From Perca fluviatilis (Eukaryota; Chordata; Actinopteri; Perciformes; Percidae), in the NCBI RefSeq assembly GCF_010015445.1, contig NC_053119.1, positions 26,983,383 through 27,047,382 of the forward strand: a stretch of DNA of 64,000 nt, given 5' to 3'. Below the pieces are notes generated by a model. It was not told the DNA's origin. It ran no database searches and saw nothing but the letters and a program-made list of their open reading frames with translations. Position numbers and translations under genes: made by a program. Numbering within the stretch: the stretch's first letter is position 1; each line of letters starts with the position of its first letter. Shown here piece after piece: positions 1 through 13,621 of this stretch.

Positions 1-1102
<1,102 letters not shown>

Positions 1103-1260
1103 GACGGTAAGTGGCCCTCAAACTCTGGCTTCATCTCCCAGCCGTCCGTTAAACAGCTCTAGCGACCCTTAACTGGTAGTAGCGGAAGATTTATGAGCTT
1201 CATTTTTTTAATCCATGCCCCTGATGTAGCCGTTTCAGGGGCTTCTTCTTAGAGATTTTG

Positions 1261-1266
1261 AATAAA
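1261..1266 (+). promoter_or_regulatory. Candidate hdhd5 poly(A) signal
   Basis: AATAAA lies about 160 nt after the hdhd5 stop codon. A second AATAAA at 2518-2523 would give a longer 3' UTR containing the hAT MITE at 1323-1721. The sequence alone does not decide between them. Confidence 0.5.
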
Positions 1267-1322
1267 GTGCCATAGAATCAGCTGCAAAAAACCCAATATG
1301 CAGTTTTAACACTAATTATAAG

Positions 1323-1721
1323 TAGGATTAGGCATCGAGAACCGATTCCTACTTGGAATCGTTTCAAAAGTTACGATTCCAGCAGAATCGTTTCCTTATC
1401 GGAATTGTTTAGAGGATTTGGTTTCAAATCCAATCATTTTCATATGCGCAAGTTTCGGTTTCCGAAGCGGCCAGGCGCTTGTTGTGTCGCAGCCTTGGAG
1501 CACGGTAAGCAGCGCTCTAGTCTGGCTTTATTTTACACTTAAAAAGCCCTGTAAAACGGCAAACCCCCATTGAATCCAAATAAAACTTTCCTCTTATTTG
1601 TGAAAATAGGCATGTGACCCATTTCAACTCCACCCCTCAAAGAATCGATAAGAACCGCAATCGAAAGGAGGAATCGGAATTGGAATCAGAATTGTTAATA
1701 TCCAAACGATGCCCAACCCTA
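1323..1721. mobile_element. Non-autonomous hAT-type MITE (family 2)
   Basis: The termini TAGGATTAGGCATCG and CGATGCCCAACCCTA are inverted with two mismatches. The flanking 8-mers are ATTATAAG (1315-1322) and ATTATAGG (1722-1729), one mismatch apart. This fits a diverged hAT insertion. The interior is rich in GAATCG-type motifs and has no ORF. It lies just past the first candidate hdhd5 poly(A) signal. Confidence 0.75.
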
Positions 1722-2959
1722 ATTATAGGGAGCCAAGTTCATTAAGTGGGACGTGTGTCCTTTCTTGCCTTTGTACGACACAATCTATATCTGCTTTTCT
1801 CTTTTTTTAACGCACATCGATTGTTAAGAAGTCTGGGTGTTGAGTTACATGCATTTTTACTACACTCAGACTTTTATTGAGTATCTGTAAGTTCATGGAT
1901 GAGAGACAATGTTCAAACATAGTTAACACCTTAAATGGAAAAATGTTCAGATTGATCCAGAAAGAGCTGTATAAAGACCCATGTGCTGGCTCATCTGTAA
2001 CATGACATCTTGTCCAGATAAAGATGGATTTTATTCTTTGCACAACCGGCTACATAACTGGCTCATCTTGCCTTTCCAAAATATGCACCCCCCCCCACCC
2101 CACCCCACCAGGTCCTAACTAGACCATATCTGTTGTTTGTTTTTACTGCTGTCATATTTCAGATTGTTTTTTTTTTGTTTGTTTTTTAAATAGGGTGAAT
2201 GCATAACCACTAATGTTGATGAGATTATGTTGCCAGGTTTCATTAGTACCTTAACAGTTTTGATTTTAGCCTCAATTATGAGTACGGTCATTTTATTTAA
2301 GTATTATTTTGTGGAAAAAGTACCACTGTTTCATCATAAATTTAAAAAAGTGCTATTCTTTTGTCAAATTGTTAAAGCAATAAAAAATTTTTTATGGATG
2401 GTTAATTTAAATGTCTGTAATAGAAGACTTTTGTGGGAGAAAATGCGTACCTACAGTTGCAGCACCACTGAACATGTCACAAGGTGCTGGTTTGTTATAT
2501 TTGTAAATGACAGGTGGAATAAAGTATGATTTGCAAGTGACTTAATTGGTAGGTTAAAACTGTGGAACTCCGGTTAATGTACAGTACTAAAAAATAGTCA
2601 TACTGAATGAAAGAAAAATGAAAAAGGATGAAAAACATAAAAAGTTGCTTGTCAAGTGACAACATTCTGTATACTGTAGTACAATCTTAGCACAGAGTCC
2701 TGCAGCATTGGTGTGGTTTGTAATTCTGGAGTCTCATTCAGCAAAGGTTCTGCTCAGTAGAATAATACAAAATATGTTTGATAAGCAACCACCATTTAAA
2801 ACCTGTGTTACTGATTCTACAAACTTTATAAATATTAAAAGTCAAAATATGTACAAAACTTTCACACATACACACAACACAACACATATACAGTATGTAG
2901 TTTCTCCTAAACTGTGAACACTATTTTTACCAAACGAGTCTAAAACAACACATCCCTGC

Positions 2960-5632
2960 TCAGCACCCACACTTTTTATCTGAAGACACGGTGCCATAAA
3001 CCGGGTGGGTGCTGTTACTCAAAATTAATTGGGGCGATTCTTGGGAGATCTCCTCGATGGTGGTCATGCCGTTGCGTGCCAGCAGCTCCCGAGCCATGAG
3101 GATGAAGGCCGCCTCCACGTTCTGGGCCTCCTTGGCCGAGGTTTCCAGAGCAGCCAGAACACCGTGGTTTTCTGCCAGAGTGCACGCGTCCTCGAACAAC
3201 ACCTGTCGCTGAGCTTGGAGGTCTGACTTATTACCTGCAAGGATAAACCGAGCAGTGCAAAATATATATATATATATTATTAATCTCTATCATCATAATC
3301 GGACACTTTCTCAATGAATTGTTTTGTCTATAAACTTGACAAACAAATACAATTGTTAAACATTATTATTATATTTACCACAATTTAACAGGTCCCAGTG
3401 TGTCGTCTTGATATTGCTTGTTTTTTTTCCGACCAACAGTACAAAGTCTAGGAATATTTTCGGGGGGTTTACTGGCAAACATAAAAACAACTTCTTTTCA
3501 CTTTAATTACCAATGAGGATCAGCACCACGCTGGCCGCTCCAAACTGCTCCACCTCCCTGATCCAGTGAGGGACCGATTCAAATGTGCTGCGCCGTGTGA
3601 TGTCATAGGCCACCATGGCACCGTGGGCGCTGCGGTAGTAGCTCTGAGTTATGGTGCGGAAACGCTCCTGACCTGCCGTGTCCCACACCTGCATCTGCAA
3701 TAACAAAACCGAAATGACTTAAAGGAGAAATCCGGCGCAAAATGAACCTAGGGGTTAATAACACGTATGTACTGAGAGTCGACCGTTCTCTGGGATACGT
3801 TTTCATGCTAATCAAATGTGACCAGTTTTAGCGTAAACCGCTAATTAGCTTATAAAGCTAGTCGTAAAGTAAAAAGAAATCCCTATTTCTATACCACTAA
3901 CAAGGCTCAAAATAGCACCACACTTCCACGGTAGCATAATGAGGGTCCCTATACATGTAAACCGAAGGATTGACAACTTTGTAAGTGTACAGATAGTTTA
4001 TTAAAGGTCCCAATGACATGGAGCTCTTTGGATGCTTTTATATAGACCTTAGTGGTCCCCTAATACTGTATCTGAAGTATTTTTCCCGAAATTCAGCCTT
4101 GGTGCAGAATTACAGCCACTAGAGCCAGTCCCACAATGAACTTTCCTTAGGAGGTGCCATTTCTGTGTCTGTAGCTATTGAGGAGGAGAGCGTGGGGGTG
4201 TGGCCTTGACCAACTGCCACTTTGCTCATTTGAAAGCCATGATGTCTCTCTCTCTCTTATGGGTGGGCCAAATTCTCTGGGTGGGCAAAGCAGAGAAAGG
4301 GGAGGTAACCTTGCTCCTTATGACCTCATAAGGAGCAAGATTCCAGATCGGCCCATCTGAGCTTTCATTTTCTCAAAGGCAGAGCAGGATACCCAGGGCT
4401 CGGTTTACACCTATCGCCATTTCTAGCCACTGGGGGAACTCATTAATGTTAAAAAAAAAAAACTCATAAAGTGAAATTTTCATGCCATGGGAACTTTTAA
4501 AAAGATAGTTTAGAAAGACAGTACTGTTTACGTTTACATGCGGGCGCCATCTTGGGAAAACAGTCATGACCAGACGAATGACGTGCTTGAGCTATGTTCC
4601 TGGTTACAGATTGCACGTCGTTCGGAAAAGAAATTTGAACATCGACAACTTCTCAGTCCCTCCCCCCTTTCTACTAAAGCCCAAAACGGTCTCCTTAGCC
4701 CCTGCCCCCGCAAGGGAGAAGGAATGTGTGTGCATGAGCAGTTAGATACCCCCTACCCCCCACCCCCCCTACCCCCCTCCCCCCCACGGCCCTGATTGGT
4801 GCATCTGAACAGGGAGGGGTGGATTTTTGCAAATCGCACTACAGGTTGTAGGTGGTGCCAGAGAAGCCGGATTGTTTTTTTTTAATGACCTGCTTCATAT
4901 AGTTCTACTGAAACATAGGGTCAGTTTCAGCAAATATGACAGAAAGTTAGTTTTAGAAGGCTTACCTACTGCACCTTTATAATGGTTACAAAATGTGTGT
5001 TGGGTATCTTCACAAACATACTTTATAAGTTATTCAGACATGCTGTGAACTCTGAAAGTGATCGGTCCTTTTTCAAACATGATTGCGCACACGACTCCAA
5101 ACTAATTAGCATAAAAAGACATCCTTGCAGATAAATTAACACACCCAGAAAGCTAACACTGATGATGTCATTTGAAGAAAGTAGTCAGCCACTCCTCTTT
5201 CTCTAGAGGAAAACTTCAACAAGCAAAGGGAGTATTTGCTTTAAGAGTAAGTACACAGACACATCTCACATATTTTTGTTCAGATATTTTAAAAAATATA
5301 CCCATGATCAAATGAAATGAACCCTAATGTATGTATTGCATTAGAAGCTGTGATATAGGAATGTGTCTTATAAAAAAAGTAAACTTCTAAATAAATAAAA
5401 AGACATTGAAAAAAAGAGCTGAGTGCATGTCACCTACCTTCACCTTTTTGCCATCGATGTCCAGGGTGCGAACCGTAAAGTCGACCCCGATGGTGTTTTG
5501 CTGCTTCTCGATGAATATGCCAGACTTGAAGCTCTGGACCACACAGGTCTTCCCCACATCCGAGTCGCCAACCAGGATGATTTTGAAAAGAAAGTCGAAA
5601 GAGTCCTCAATCTCCGGCCCTGCAGACTGCAT
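2960..5632 (-). CDS. rab19: Ras-related small GTPase Rab19
   Basis: Three coding exons, minus strand: 5438-5632 (ATG at 5630-5632, CACC before it), 3511-3694 and 2960-3234 (stop TGA). They join in frame to 217 codons, the length I recall for RAB19. Visible GTPase motifs are the P-loop GDSDVGKT, switch I around [19 protein letters not shown], switch [19 protein letters not shown] (guanine recognition) and ETSAKE. The C terminus KKCGC supplies two prenylatable cysteines for geranylgeranylation and membrane anchoring. [11 protein letters not shown] and the double [17 protein letters not shown] pattern favour Rab19 over its relative Rab43. Family role: vesicle traffic at the Golgi and apical membrane, also linked to ciliogenesis. 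Intron 1 (3695-5437) carries two TTAA-flanked MITEs. The gene is convergent with hdhd5 and in tandem with ccdc34. Confidence 0.93.
4005..4496. mobile_element. TTAA-flanked MITE, family A, copy 1
   Basis: It starts after TTAA (4001-4004) with AGGTCCCAATGACATG and ends near CATGCCATGGGAACT before a second TTAA (4497-4500). Related copies sit at 15621-17563 (interrupted), 31183-31706 and 40165-40678. Copies 3 and 4 have cleaner ends, AGGTCCCAYG...CATGGGACCT, both flanked by TTAA. No coding capacity. TTAA target duplication is typical of the piggyBac superfamily, but that assignment is inference. Confidence 0.75.
4625..4977. mobile_element. TTAA-type MITE, family B, copy 1 (left end degraded)
   Basis: From GAACATCGACAACTTCTCAG to CTTACCTACTGCACCTTTA this closely resembles 45684-46061 and the reverse complement of 39844-40160. 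Its left end is replaced or degraded. Its right end is followed by TTAT rather than TTAA. It lies about 130 bp downstream of the family A copy in the same rab19 intron. Confidence 0.65.
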
Positions 5633-7612
5633 GGTGAAGGGAGGAATGTACAGTATACACACAAAAAAAACAAAAACGGAGGCCAAAATACTTGATCCAA
5701 GACCTCTTTGCCTCAATGCAACAGAACGTGTTCTTTCCAAGTTGTGTCAATAGAAACTAAGGCTATTTACAGAAACAACAGTCACATCCATGTCAGATAA
5801 AGAGGCAAATCAGGTTTATAACAGCTGGAGTGCAACAGTTCATGTGGCTCCAGCCGAATATGTGTGATCCGTAGGTAAAGTTATCCCAGTCACAGATTAA
5901 AAATGAGGAATAATCTCACTTGTAAATCCAGTTTTTATTCCAACAGCCTGATTAACTCTGTCATATTTAACCTTATTCCCAAACTCTACTCAGGAAAACA
6001 ACAAAATGAACTTGATTATCCCATAGCAGAGGATTCAAATTCCCTTTTTCCCTTGAAGTAAAAGTCAGCATCCAAAGTTGTGTTTCTTCATCCTATGCTT
6101 GTTTCCATGTCTACGCTACGCTATCGGACCCATTCTTGAAGTCTTAAACACAAGTTTAGTCTTCACTGCTGCCCTTTAGACTGTCACTCTCTCTGCCCTC
6201 TACACCTCTCCCTCCCATTCGGCATTATAGACACGCCTCCTACCTGACCTGGTAGGTGTGATTTCCAACTGCCAGCCCACCTGCACCACTGCATCTTGGG
6301 ATATGGGTTTTCTATTCAGACTCTGTAATAGGTCACAATACCTAGAATAGGCAGAAATAAAAACTCAATGACCTGAAACATTGGTCATTATCAAAAGTAC
6401 TGGCTCAGGCATGAATATTGTAGATGTGATAAGGTTAGATAGATTTAAACATATTGAGCTCTAGGTGGTTTTATAACGAACTGGTTATGACTTACCATTT
6501 TAGTTGGAACAGTTTAGTTAGAAGTACACAGATAGCCAAAGTGCTGGAGGCTGACTTTGAACAGAACTGTATATCTTTATGGGTTTCTTACAAAAAGTGT
6601 CTCTTGCAAGTGTGCAACCAACCCTGAGCAAACAGCTTAAACCGCTCCTGCAATTTACCTTCTCCTGACAGAATGTAAACACTTGACATTTGTCTTAAAA
6701 GCTGTCCTTTGAACCCCAGTGTTTTTTTTTGTACTTTTAAAAATGCCCAACAATATGAGCCCCCTCGCTGACTACTGTCAAATAACACATTCCACAGCAC
6801 TCAACAACAGAAAGGGGTTACAGTAAGCGTAGCATAAGCACAAACAATACACACTGACAGGATGTAGTTCAAGACAGGATAATCTAACATCAATTGTAAT
6901 TGAAATTTTTTTTTTACCTCAGGCTGCATACATTGATATCACAGGGAGATGTTAACACAGAATGAGCACACTGCTCTGAATCTGAATCAGTCTCTCTCGC
7001 TCTCTCTCTCTCTCCACCCCCTCACTTGTTCTGTCGTCATCTCAGCCCACAGAAGAACAAGGCACAGCTGGACACAGAACAATGTGTGAGTGTGAGGGGC
7101 ACTTGACCAAGCTGGGTCTATCTTTGGCTGTGACCACCAGCCACCTTCTGTTGTGTGGTTGATGCCTTATTAAATGCAATGTAATGTGGTTTTGTGGACC
7201 ATTTAGTGATGGCACAAATAAGACACGGACAACAGTGGAAAAGAACTTTGATGATGCCTCTTTTATCTAATAAGCAAATTTACAGGATAAAACGATTTTC
7301 ATAAAACGAAATAAACGCAAGGCTCTTAAATGTCTATAAAAATTATAAACATCTTTGTAAAATCATGTAAAAATCCCACACATTCAGACATCCTTAGGTA
7401 CAAACTAATTTGAGCTACTGCATTATTACTAAATCACTCCAGTGTACTACATATAACAAACCAAAATGTAGATAGAGAATTAGAACAGAAATGATTCTGT
7501 GGTTTGGCAGAGTGTCAGTTTAGGAGCTGTGGTGGAGTGGATGAGCGGTGATGAAATCATATTTGAGCCGTAACTAAGCTACCATATCAGTCATAGATGT
7601 CGGCCTGCTTTG
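5633..7612. other. rab19 upstream region and ccdc34 3' flank
   Basis: This holds the rab19 5' UTR and promoter side and the ccdc34 3' UTR. A CT-repeat lies at about 6992-7013 and AT-rich stretches at 7250-7400. I see no further gene, and the open frames are short and unlike any family I know. Confidence 0.5.
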
Positions 7613-10600
7613 TCATCTCTTCTGCAGCAACTGTGCTGTCCTCGCAGAGTTTCTCAGTCTAAAAGCGGTGCTGGGGCTTTGTTGACATTTCCGTTGTTGG
7701 TTTGTTGAAATGTTCGTTGTTTTCTTGACAGGTGTCTTATTCAGTGAGGTTTCTGGAGGAGGGACATGAATAGGCTTCCAGGGGATTGGATTGCAGAAGC
7801 TGGGTGATGGGTAGGATTTGTCATAGGGACCTGGAAGAAATCAAAGCGATGTGATACTGGTACATCTAACAAATATCAACTAGGCAATTTAAACTAATGA
7901 GCTACATCACATTTGACGAAGTTAGAAACCAACATAAAAACAGTTATATTGCTACTATTATAGCTTTTATCAATAATAAAAATCTCGTGTCAGTCAGTCC
8001 AAAATCGCAGACTGATCTCATAAAGTGGCGTATGTATGACACGCCAATTATCTTATCAAGTTATCAAGACGCATAATCGCTTTTTAGCGTATTTATCAAC
8101 GCTGTTCGGCCATCATTGACCTGCATTACGTGTACATTTTCGCCGTAGCGAGTAGTATGAAGGGACGTTAAGTCAGCGGATGGGTAAAACACAGGACTTT
8201 CACCCAGGAGAGGTGGGGTCGCATCCCGCGTGTGGTGTTTTTCAGCAGTCAATTTGTTTTGTTTTTTTAAGCCTTCCCCAATGTTTCTTTCCTAAACCCA
8301 ACCGTTTATTTTTTTCCTAGCGTGTGACGTAGGTCACTGTCGTATTTTTGTGTTACTAAAGCCTTTCCCAATGTTCTTTTCCTAAACCCAACCTTTTTTT
8401 ATACACGCGTGACGTGGTGACGCCACGTGGTGTGTATGTTTACATCCACTGTATACAGCGTAGACATACACGTGGATAGCTCAAAATGTGTACAGATATC
8501 ACGCCATTTGGCTTTGGGAAAGTGGCGTGTATGTTTACGCAAAGCCATGATGCCATGTTGAAAATCGATAAAGCCTGGTTAACAGTTCCAATATGAGTGA
8601 ATGATCTTACTTGTTGGGTAGCAAGGTGATTTTGGACTCGCTCTGCTTTTTTCATTGGCTTTTGCCAGCCACTCTTTAAACTTCTCCTCTGCCCTCTTGT
8701 GGCGCTCTTTCTCCTGCTCCTCCTTCAGGACAGCTTTCTCCTGTCAAGAAAAAAAAAACACATGTATCACGGTACAGATCCACTTTTGCGACACGACTGT
8801 CGCGATGTCATATAGCTATGGTTGATGCTCCACGCCCCTAACCAGCAGCTGATTGAACGAACGCGTGACGTGGGTGTGTCTACTCGAGAATTTCAACAGA
8901 GTGTCATGGCGGCTCGTTGAGAATACGATCTCGTATTTTACAAAAATAGTTCACCCGTGTTTTCGAAAACATTTTAAAGCGAAATTAGGCCGTTGCAGTT
9001 GCTGAATATGTCTTCATTTCAGATCAACAAAGGTCAGTTTGAAAGATTTTCGTCTACTTCTACTGGATAGTTGCGTCGCGTTCAACGCGATTCATTTGCA
9101 TAAAGCTGGGCATCGGCGAGCTTTTTGACGCACAGCATTTTTTCAAATGTAGCGCCGCCTTCCCGGAATGCTTTGCAGGAGCGTTGAAGTCGCTTGACGT
9201 CATCCATAGGAATAGAGCGGGGCGCGACGCGACAGAAGCGTCGTACGGACAAGTGGATCTGCACCGTCAGAATCTGTCCGTTTCTGCTCGTCATTAATAA
9301 GATAACATTTCACTTAAACATCTTTTCATTAAAAGCAGAATAACTTATAAAAAATAGATCCACACTACCTTTTCCTTCTTTTCCATTTCTATTTTTTCTT
9401 GATTCTTCTTTTGCAGCCAGTCTTTATACTTTTGTTGAGCTTTCAGTTCAATCTCGGTCTGTTTCTCCCGCTGTCGCTGTATCTCCTCCTCCTCTTTGCT
9501 CAGTTTTACAAGTTGCTCGTGCTTCTCCTTGGATTGCAAGAAGAAAACCAAATAACCGACATGTCAGCATTGGATAGCGGATAGCGGTAATTAAACAAAA
9601 GTCTGAAAAAATAACAGCCAGCCAATCTGGTGCTTTGTGTGGTTTTACTTGATTTAAAGAAGCAGTCGCCTACCTGTTGTTTTTTAATCCTGAGCCATTC
9701 TTGGATCTTTTCTTCCATGATAATCTTTTTCTGTTCCCGCTCCCTTTCTTGTTGTTCTTTTTTTTCCTTCCGTAACCGCTCCTAATTCAAGGGGTATAAA
9801 ATGTTTTTTTCAGACCAGATGCAATAAGAAAGTATGTTTGGGTTAGAATGATTTGAAAATATGGGGGGACTATGAATAGACTTATAGAAACATGCAAAAG
9901 GGGATGTTAGGAAAGTAACCACTGCTTTAGTTATGCAGTGATATAAATTATGATTAACTGTGGCTTGCCTCCTCTGCTTGTTTTTCCAATTTGAAACGGT
10001 CTTCCTTGGCTTTGTTCACCAGCCACATTTCCCATGCACTGAGAGTAGGTGAGCCTGCAGGCTCCCTAGCTGCATGCAACATCTGCACTGACGGTGTTCT
10101 TGGTAGCTCACATCTATAACAAAAACAGATGTACAATTATACATATTCTACTGTATGCTTACATTTTGTCTGAATGAACCACGTGTCTGTGGTCTTTGAC
10201 TCAGTTCAGAATATATATACAGTACAGGCTAAAAGTTTGGACACACCTTCTCATTCAATGGGTTTCTTTATTTTCATGACTATTTACATTGTAGATTCTC
10301 ACTGAAGGCATCAAAACTATGAATGAACACATATGGAATTATCTACTAAACAAAAAAGTGTGAAATAACTGAAAACATGGCTTATATTTTAGATTCCTCA
10401 AAGTAGCCACCCTTTGCTTTTTTTGATAACTCCGCAAACCCTTGGTGTTCTCTCAATGAGCTTCATGAGGTAGTCACCTGAAATGGTTTTCACTTCACAG
10501 GTGTGCTTTGTCAGGGTTAATTAGTGTTTTCAGTGTTTCATGTTTTCAGTTATTTCACACTTTTTTGTTAAGTACATAATTCCATATGTGTTCATTCATA

Positions 10601-11012
10601 GTTTTGATGCCTTAAGTGAGAATCTACAATGTAAATAGTCATGAAAATAAAAAGAAAACGCATTGAATGAGAAGGTGTGTCCAAACTTTTGGCCTGTACT
10701 ATATATATATATATATATATTCATATATATATTCCTTCAGCAGTACCTGACTGGTGAAACACTGAGGCTGGAGTTGTCTCTCTGCCTGGGTGAAGTCTGC
10801 TGGGCTGGGCTGGGCTCCAGGTCTTCATCGCTGTCAAAACTGTCATGATAGATGGGAGAAAGCAGAGAAAACGTGTCTTCGTCGTCGGATAAGATGCCGT
10901 CGTCCAAGCCCTTGGATGTGTGCAAGTCCTTTCCCTGGCTTGTTTTGACAGGGGTCGAGCTAAAGCCCTGGGACGCAGAGGCAGGACAGTTGGGCATCCT
11001 TCCTCCAGACAT
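7613..11012 (-). CDS. ccdc34: Coiled-coil domain-containing protein 34
   Basis: Six coding exons, minus strand: 10747-11012 (ATG), 9969-10113, 9674-9781, 9369-9527, 8611-8740 and 7613-7830 (stop TGA). They sum to 342 codons (341 aa). The N-terminal region is acidic and Ser-rich (DDGILSDDEDTFSLLSP). Then come LSAWEMWLVNKAKEDR, several Glu/Lys-rich coiled-coil segments with repeated EWL/DWL-x-KKN modules, and a C-terminal CNPIPWKPIHVPPPE block. That block matches the NPIPWKPIHMPPPKE I recall in human CCDC34. Family role: needed for sperm flagellum assembly, reported to associate with intraflagellar transport. Exon 2 ends GAGGAG and must splice at a GC donor (GCAAGC), because no GT donor keeps the coiled-coil frame into exon 3. 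Introns carry a Tc1-like palindrome and other repeats. Confidence 0.88.
8010..8560. repeat. Unclassified interspersed repeat with tRNA-like and tandem units
   Basis: It lies in ccdc34 intron 5. It has a B-box-like stretch around GGGGTCGCATCCC (about 8216-8228). After that come two imperfect copies of a unit of about 85 bp, each with CCTAAACCCAACC then CGTGACGT (about 8270-8330 and 8355-8415). A GTGGCGTGTATGTTTAC-like motif near both edges suggests inverted ends. The class is uncertain. Confidence 0.4.
8769..9267. mobile_element. CpG-rich DNA-transposon-like element with short inverted ends
   Basis: Left end ACGGTACAGATCCACTT and right end AAGTGGATCTGCACCGT are inverted repeats with one mismatch. 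They bracket about 500 bp of unusually CpG-rich sequence. I cannot see a clear target duplication. The minus-strand ORF at 9082-9294 is inside it and is not a credible gene. It lies in ccdc34 intron 4. Confidence 0.5.
10220..10701. mobile_element. Tc1/mariner-like non-autonomous element, near-palindromic
   Basis: It starts TA-CAGTACAGGCTAAAAG and ends CTTTTGGCCTGTACT-A in a TA-rich target. The arms are long inverted repeats: 10220-about 10385 is nearly the reverse complement of about 10530-10701, over roughly 165 bp. CAGT termini and a TA target fit Tc1/mariner. It lies in ccdc34 intron 1, ending about 45 bp from the exon 1 donor. Confidence 0.75.
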
Positions 11013-13621
11013 TGCTAGCGGATGTCTACTTCGAAAAACACAAGAATGTTTCCCCTCGGTTATCTGTTATGAGTTGTTGTTTTTTTTGTCTATTAACTAA
11101 TGTCAAACAAACCTATGCAGCTTTTCAGTAACACACAAAACACACAACTAACTAACTAGCTGGTGCTCATGTCAAAAGCTCGTTTAACGGTCAGTAAAGT
11201 GGGGCTAACGTTAGCACTCAGAGGAAACTTAAAAGCTAGCGTTGGTTAGCTAGCTAGCTAGCTAACGTTAGCTAACTTAGCTTGCATATTATTTAGCTAT
11301 GTGCAACGAACGCTTAATGCAAGCTAAGTATTATGCTTGCTAACTCCACAGTGTAGCTATGTGTGCATGGCTATCTCTGAAAGAAATGTGAAGATTTCGT
11401 AGCCTACCTTTGTACGTAAATGTGAAGAAAAGTCTCGCTGTTGTGCTCGTTCTTGTTTTACCAACGCTGGAACTGATTTGCAAACAACTTTTTTTTCCCA
11501 TGATACACCACGCCCCCCCACGCTCAACTGAACGCCGCTTCTGTAACCATGGTGACGCTTGACGCTTACATGCAACTTGTTTGTTTGTCTCTTCAACATG
11601 TAACTAGGCTAATTTATTTTTCACATTGTCAGTTAAGTTATAACTGAGTGTTTTTGAATCATGTGTGTATTAGAATACCGTTATAGATGTAACCTTTATT
11701 CTAAATAAATTATGACAATGTAAAAAAGGGGAAAATATAAAAGGGCCAATAAGTGCATTTTTATACTCTATTATCCCACAATTCCACATCTAGGCTATTA
11801 TACTGTAAAGACCATACTCTTGCAATATAACTCATTTCTGTATTTACTATTAATAGTACTCTACTAGTATTTTGATTTGGATTGTATTTGGTAGGCCTAC
11901 TTTGATATTGTTATGTTTTAGCTATAACATTAGTACTATCTGAATGACTTGGCGCCTGATTGGTGATGCAGCCGCACTATTGTTGTAAATTACAATAAAG
12001 CTCTCTTGAATATTGAATCTCTTATTTTCAACTTGGTTACAATTACCTCCAATTAGGACTGCTTTTATTGAATTTCCACTGAAATACAGGCTACACATTT
12101 TAAATGTTCATATTAGAACAGTCTTGTTTTAATGAATAAGCAAAGTCACTAATTCCTCTTGTTTATAGCCTACTAGCTTGTAAGATGCTAAATAAAAGGT
12201 AGCCTCTTCATGAAAGAAAGGAAGAAGGGAATTCAGAAGATAATCCAGCTTTACTTACCAAATGATTGCAGGTGTTAAAAAAATACCTATGCAGATTCTT
12301 TAAACTGATTTATTTAATCGTATTTCATGATGGATAGATATTTTGGTCATGCCAAACATTTTTAAGTAACAAATGAGTAATTTTGTCCTGAGGTTTTGTG
12401 AAAAGGTACTTTTCACAAAAAAGGTGTTATTATGTTCAGTGCTTGCCTGGCTTGTGCGTTGTGGTTGTGTTTCAGATAGTGGTTTACTCCCTACTGTAAC
12501 AACAGTATTGTTAATCCAGCAGCTCTGATCCAGTTGAAGTCAACCTGCCCACGCACTCTGTCTCACTCCCACTTAACATTACCAGTCTAATTACCAGAGG
12601 GCGGTCCTACACAAGCTCGTAAAATGAAGCACTGCTTTCACAAAGACATGTGGCATTTTGTGAGCGTTTGTAATAATGTGCTACACTAAATTAATTTGTT
12701 GTCTTGTTGTATGTCTCTTAATGCTAAAGCCCACTGCTTATACAACATTGGGGATCTTTGAGTTGTTCATTATCAATGTATCTATGACTTTGTTATTTGG
12801 TTTCAGATAAACAGGATTAAAGTTGGTGGAAGAAGTACTTAGATCATTTACTTAAGTCAAATTAGCAATACCACAGCATAGAAATAAGTAAAAGCCTGCC
12901 TGCATTCAAATCTAAAGTAAAGTAAAAGTACAGAAGTATTAGCATCAAATAGACTTAACGGATCAAGTACTCATTATGCAGGGCCTGTTTCAGAATAATG
13001 TACAATATCATTTTCATAATTATTGATGTATTTATGTGTAAGCATCAGTTAGATATTGCAGGTGGTAAAGGTGGGGCTAATTTGAACTACTTTACATTCT
13101 GCCCGTTAGCTTAATGTATAGGCAACATCATAATTTATTTGTTGATTATAATTTGTCTTAATATCTGAATCTGCAAAGTAACTAGTAACTACATTTTCAA
13201 ATAATTAAAGTGGAGTAAAAAATTACAATATTTGTAGCAGAAAGTAGCAGAAAATGGAAAAACTCAAGTACCTCTGCTCTGAAAAAAACATCTTTTCGGT
13301 AATAGGCCTAATTATAGAAATATTTCTGGGAAGAAATCTACATTGCTCTCATCCATCACTCCCTACTGGATACAATTCTGTATAATGTGTCAGATCCCTG
13401 TGAGGCGTCCACAGTTCTGAGTAAGATCATTACACAGAATGGAGGTAGGTGTGTCTGATACTACAGTACGTGTCTCCAGAGTCACACGAGGGTGAGGGAT
13501 TCCAGCTCTGGCCTGGTCGTTTGCTCGAAAGGCAGGAGAGCTCATTCAGAGCTCTGCGTCGTCCATTACTGACATACAGTATATCCAGCCAACCGAGCAG
13601 CCAGCTCGCTGGCCAGGTGGT
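11013..13621. other. Divergent ccdc34 / slc15a5 intergenic region
   Basis: This holds the ccdc34 promoter side, with GCTAGC/GTTAGC-rich repeats at 11235-11275 and a possible 5' UTR exon near 11400-11560, then AT-rich DNA. About 12824-13285 is a repeat beginning GGTGGAAGAAGTACTTAGAT and ending ACTCAAGTACCTCTG, which looks like a common fish MITE. No further coding exon is evident. Confidence 0.5.

Larger units (their letters stand above)
1103..2959. other. hdhd5-rab19 convergent intergenic / 3' UTR region
   Basis: This holds the hdhd5 3' UTR, two candidate poly(A) signals and the hAT MITE at 1323-1721. C- and T-rich tracts lie near 2090-2190, followed by AT-rich sequence and the rab19 3' UTR on the minus strand. 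The open frames here (for example 2227-2529) have no recognisable similarity, domain or splice context, so I call no gene. Confidence 0.6.

Noticed and set aside
2227..2529. 100-codon plus-strand ORF between hdhd5 and rab19
   Set aside because: AT-rich, hydrophobic by composition, with no motif or splice support. It is probably UTR or intergenic.
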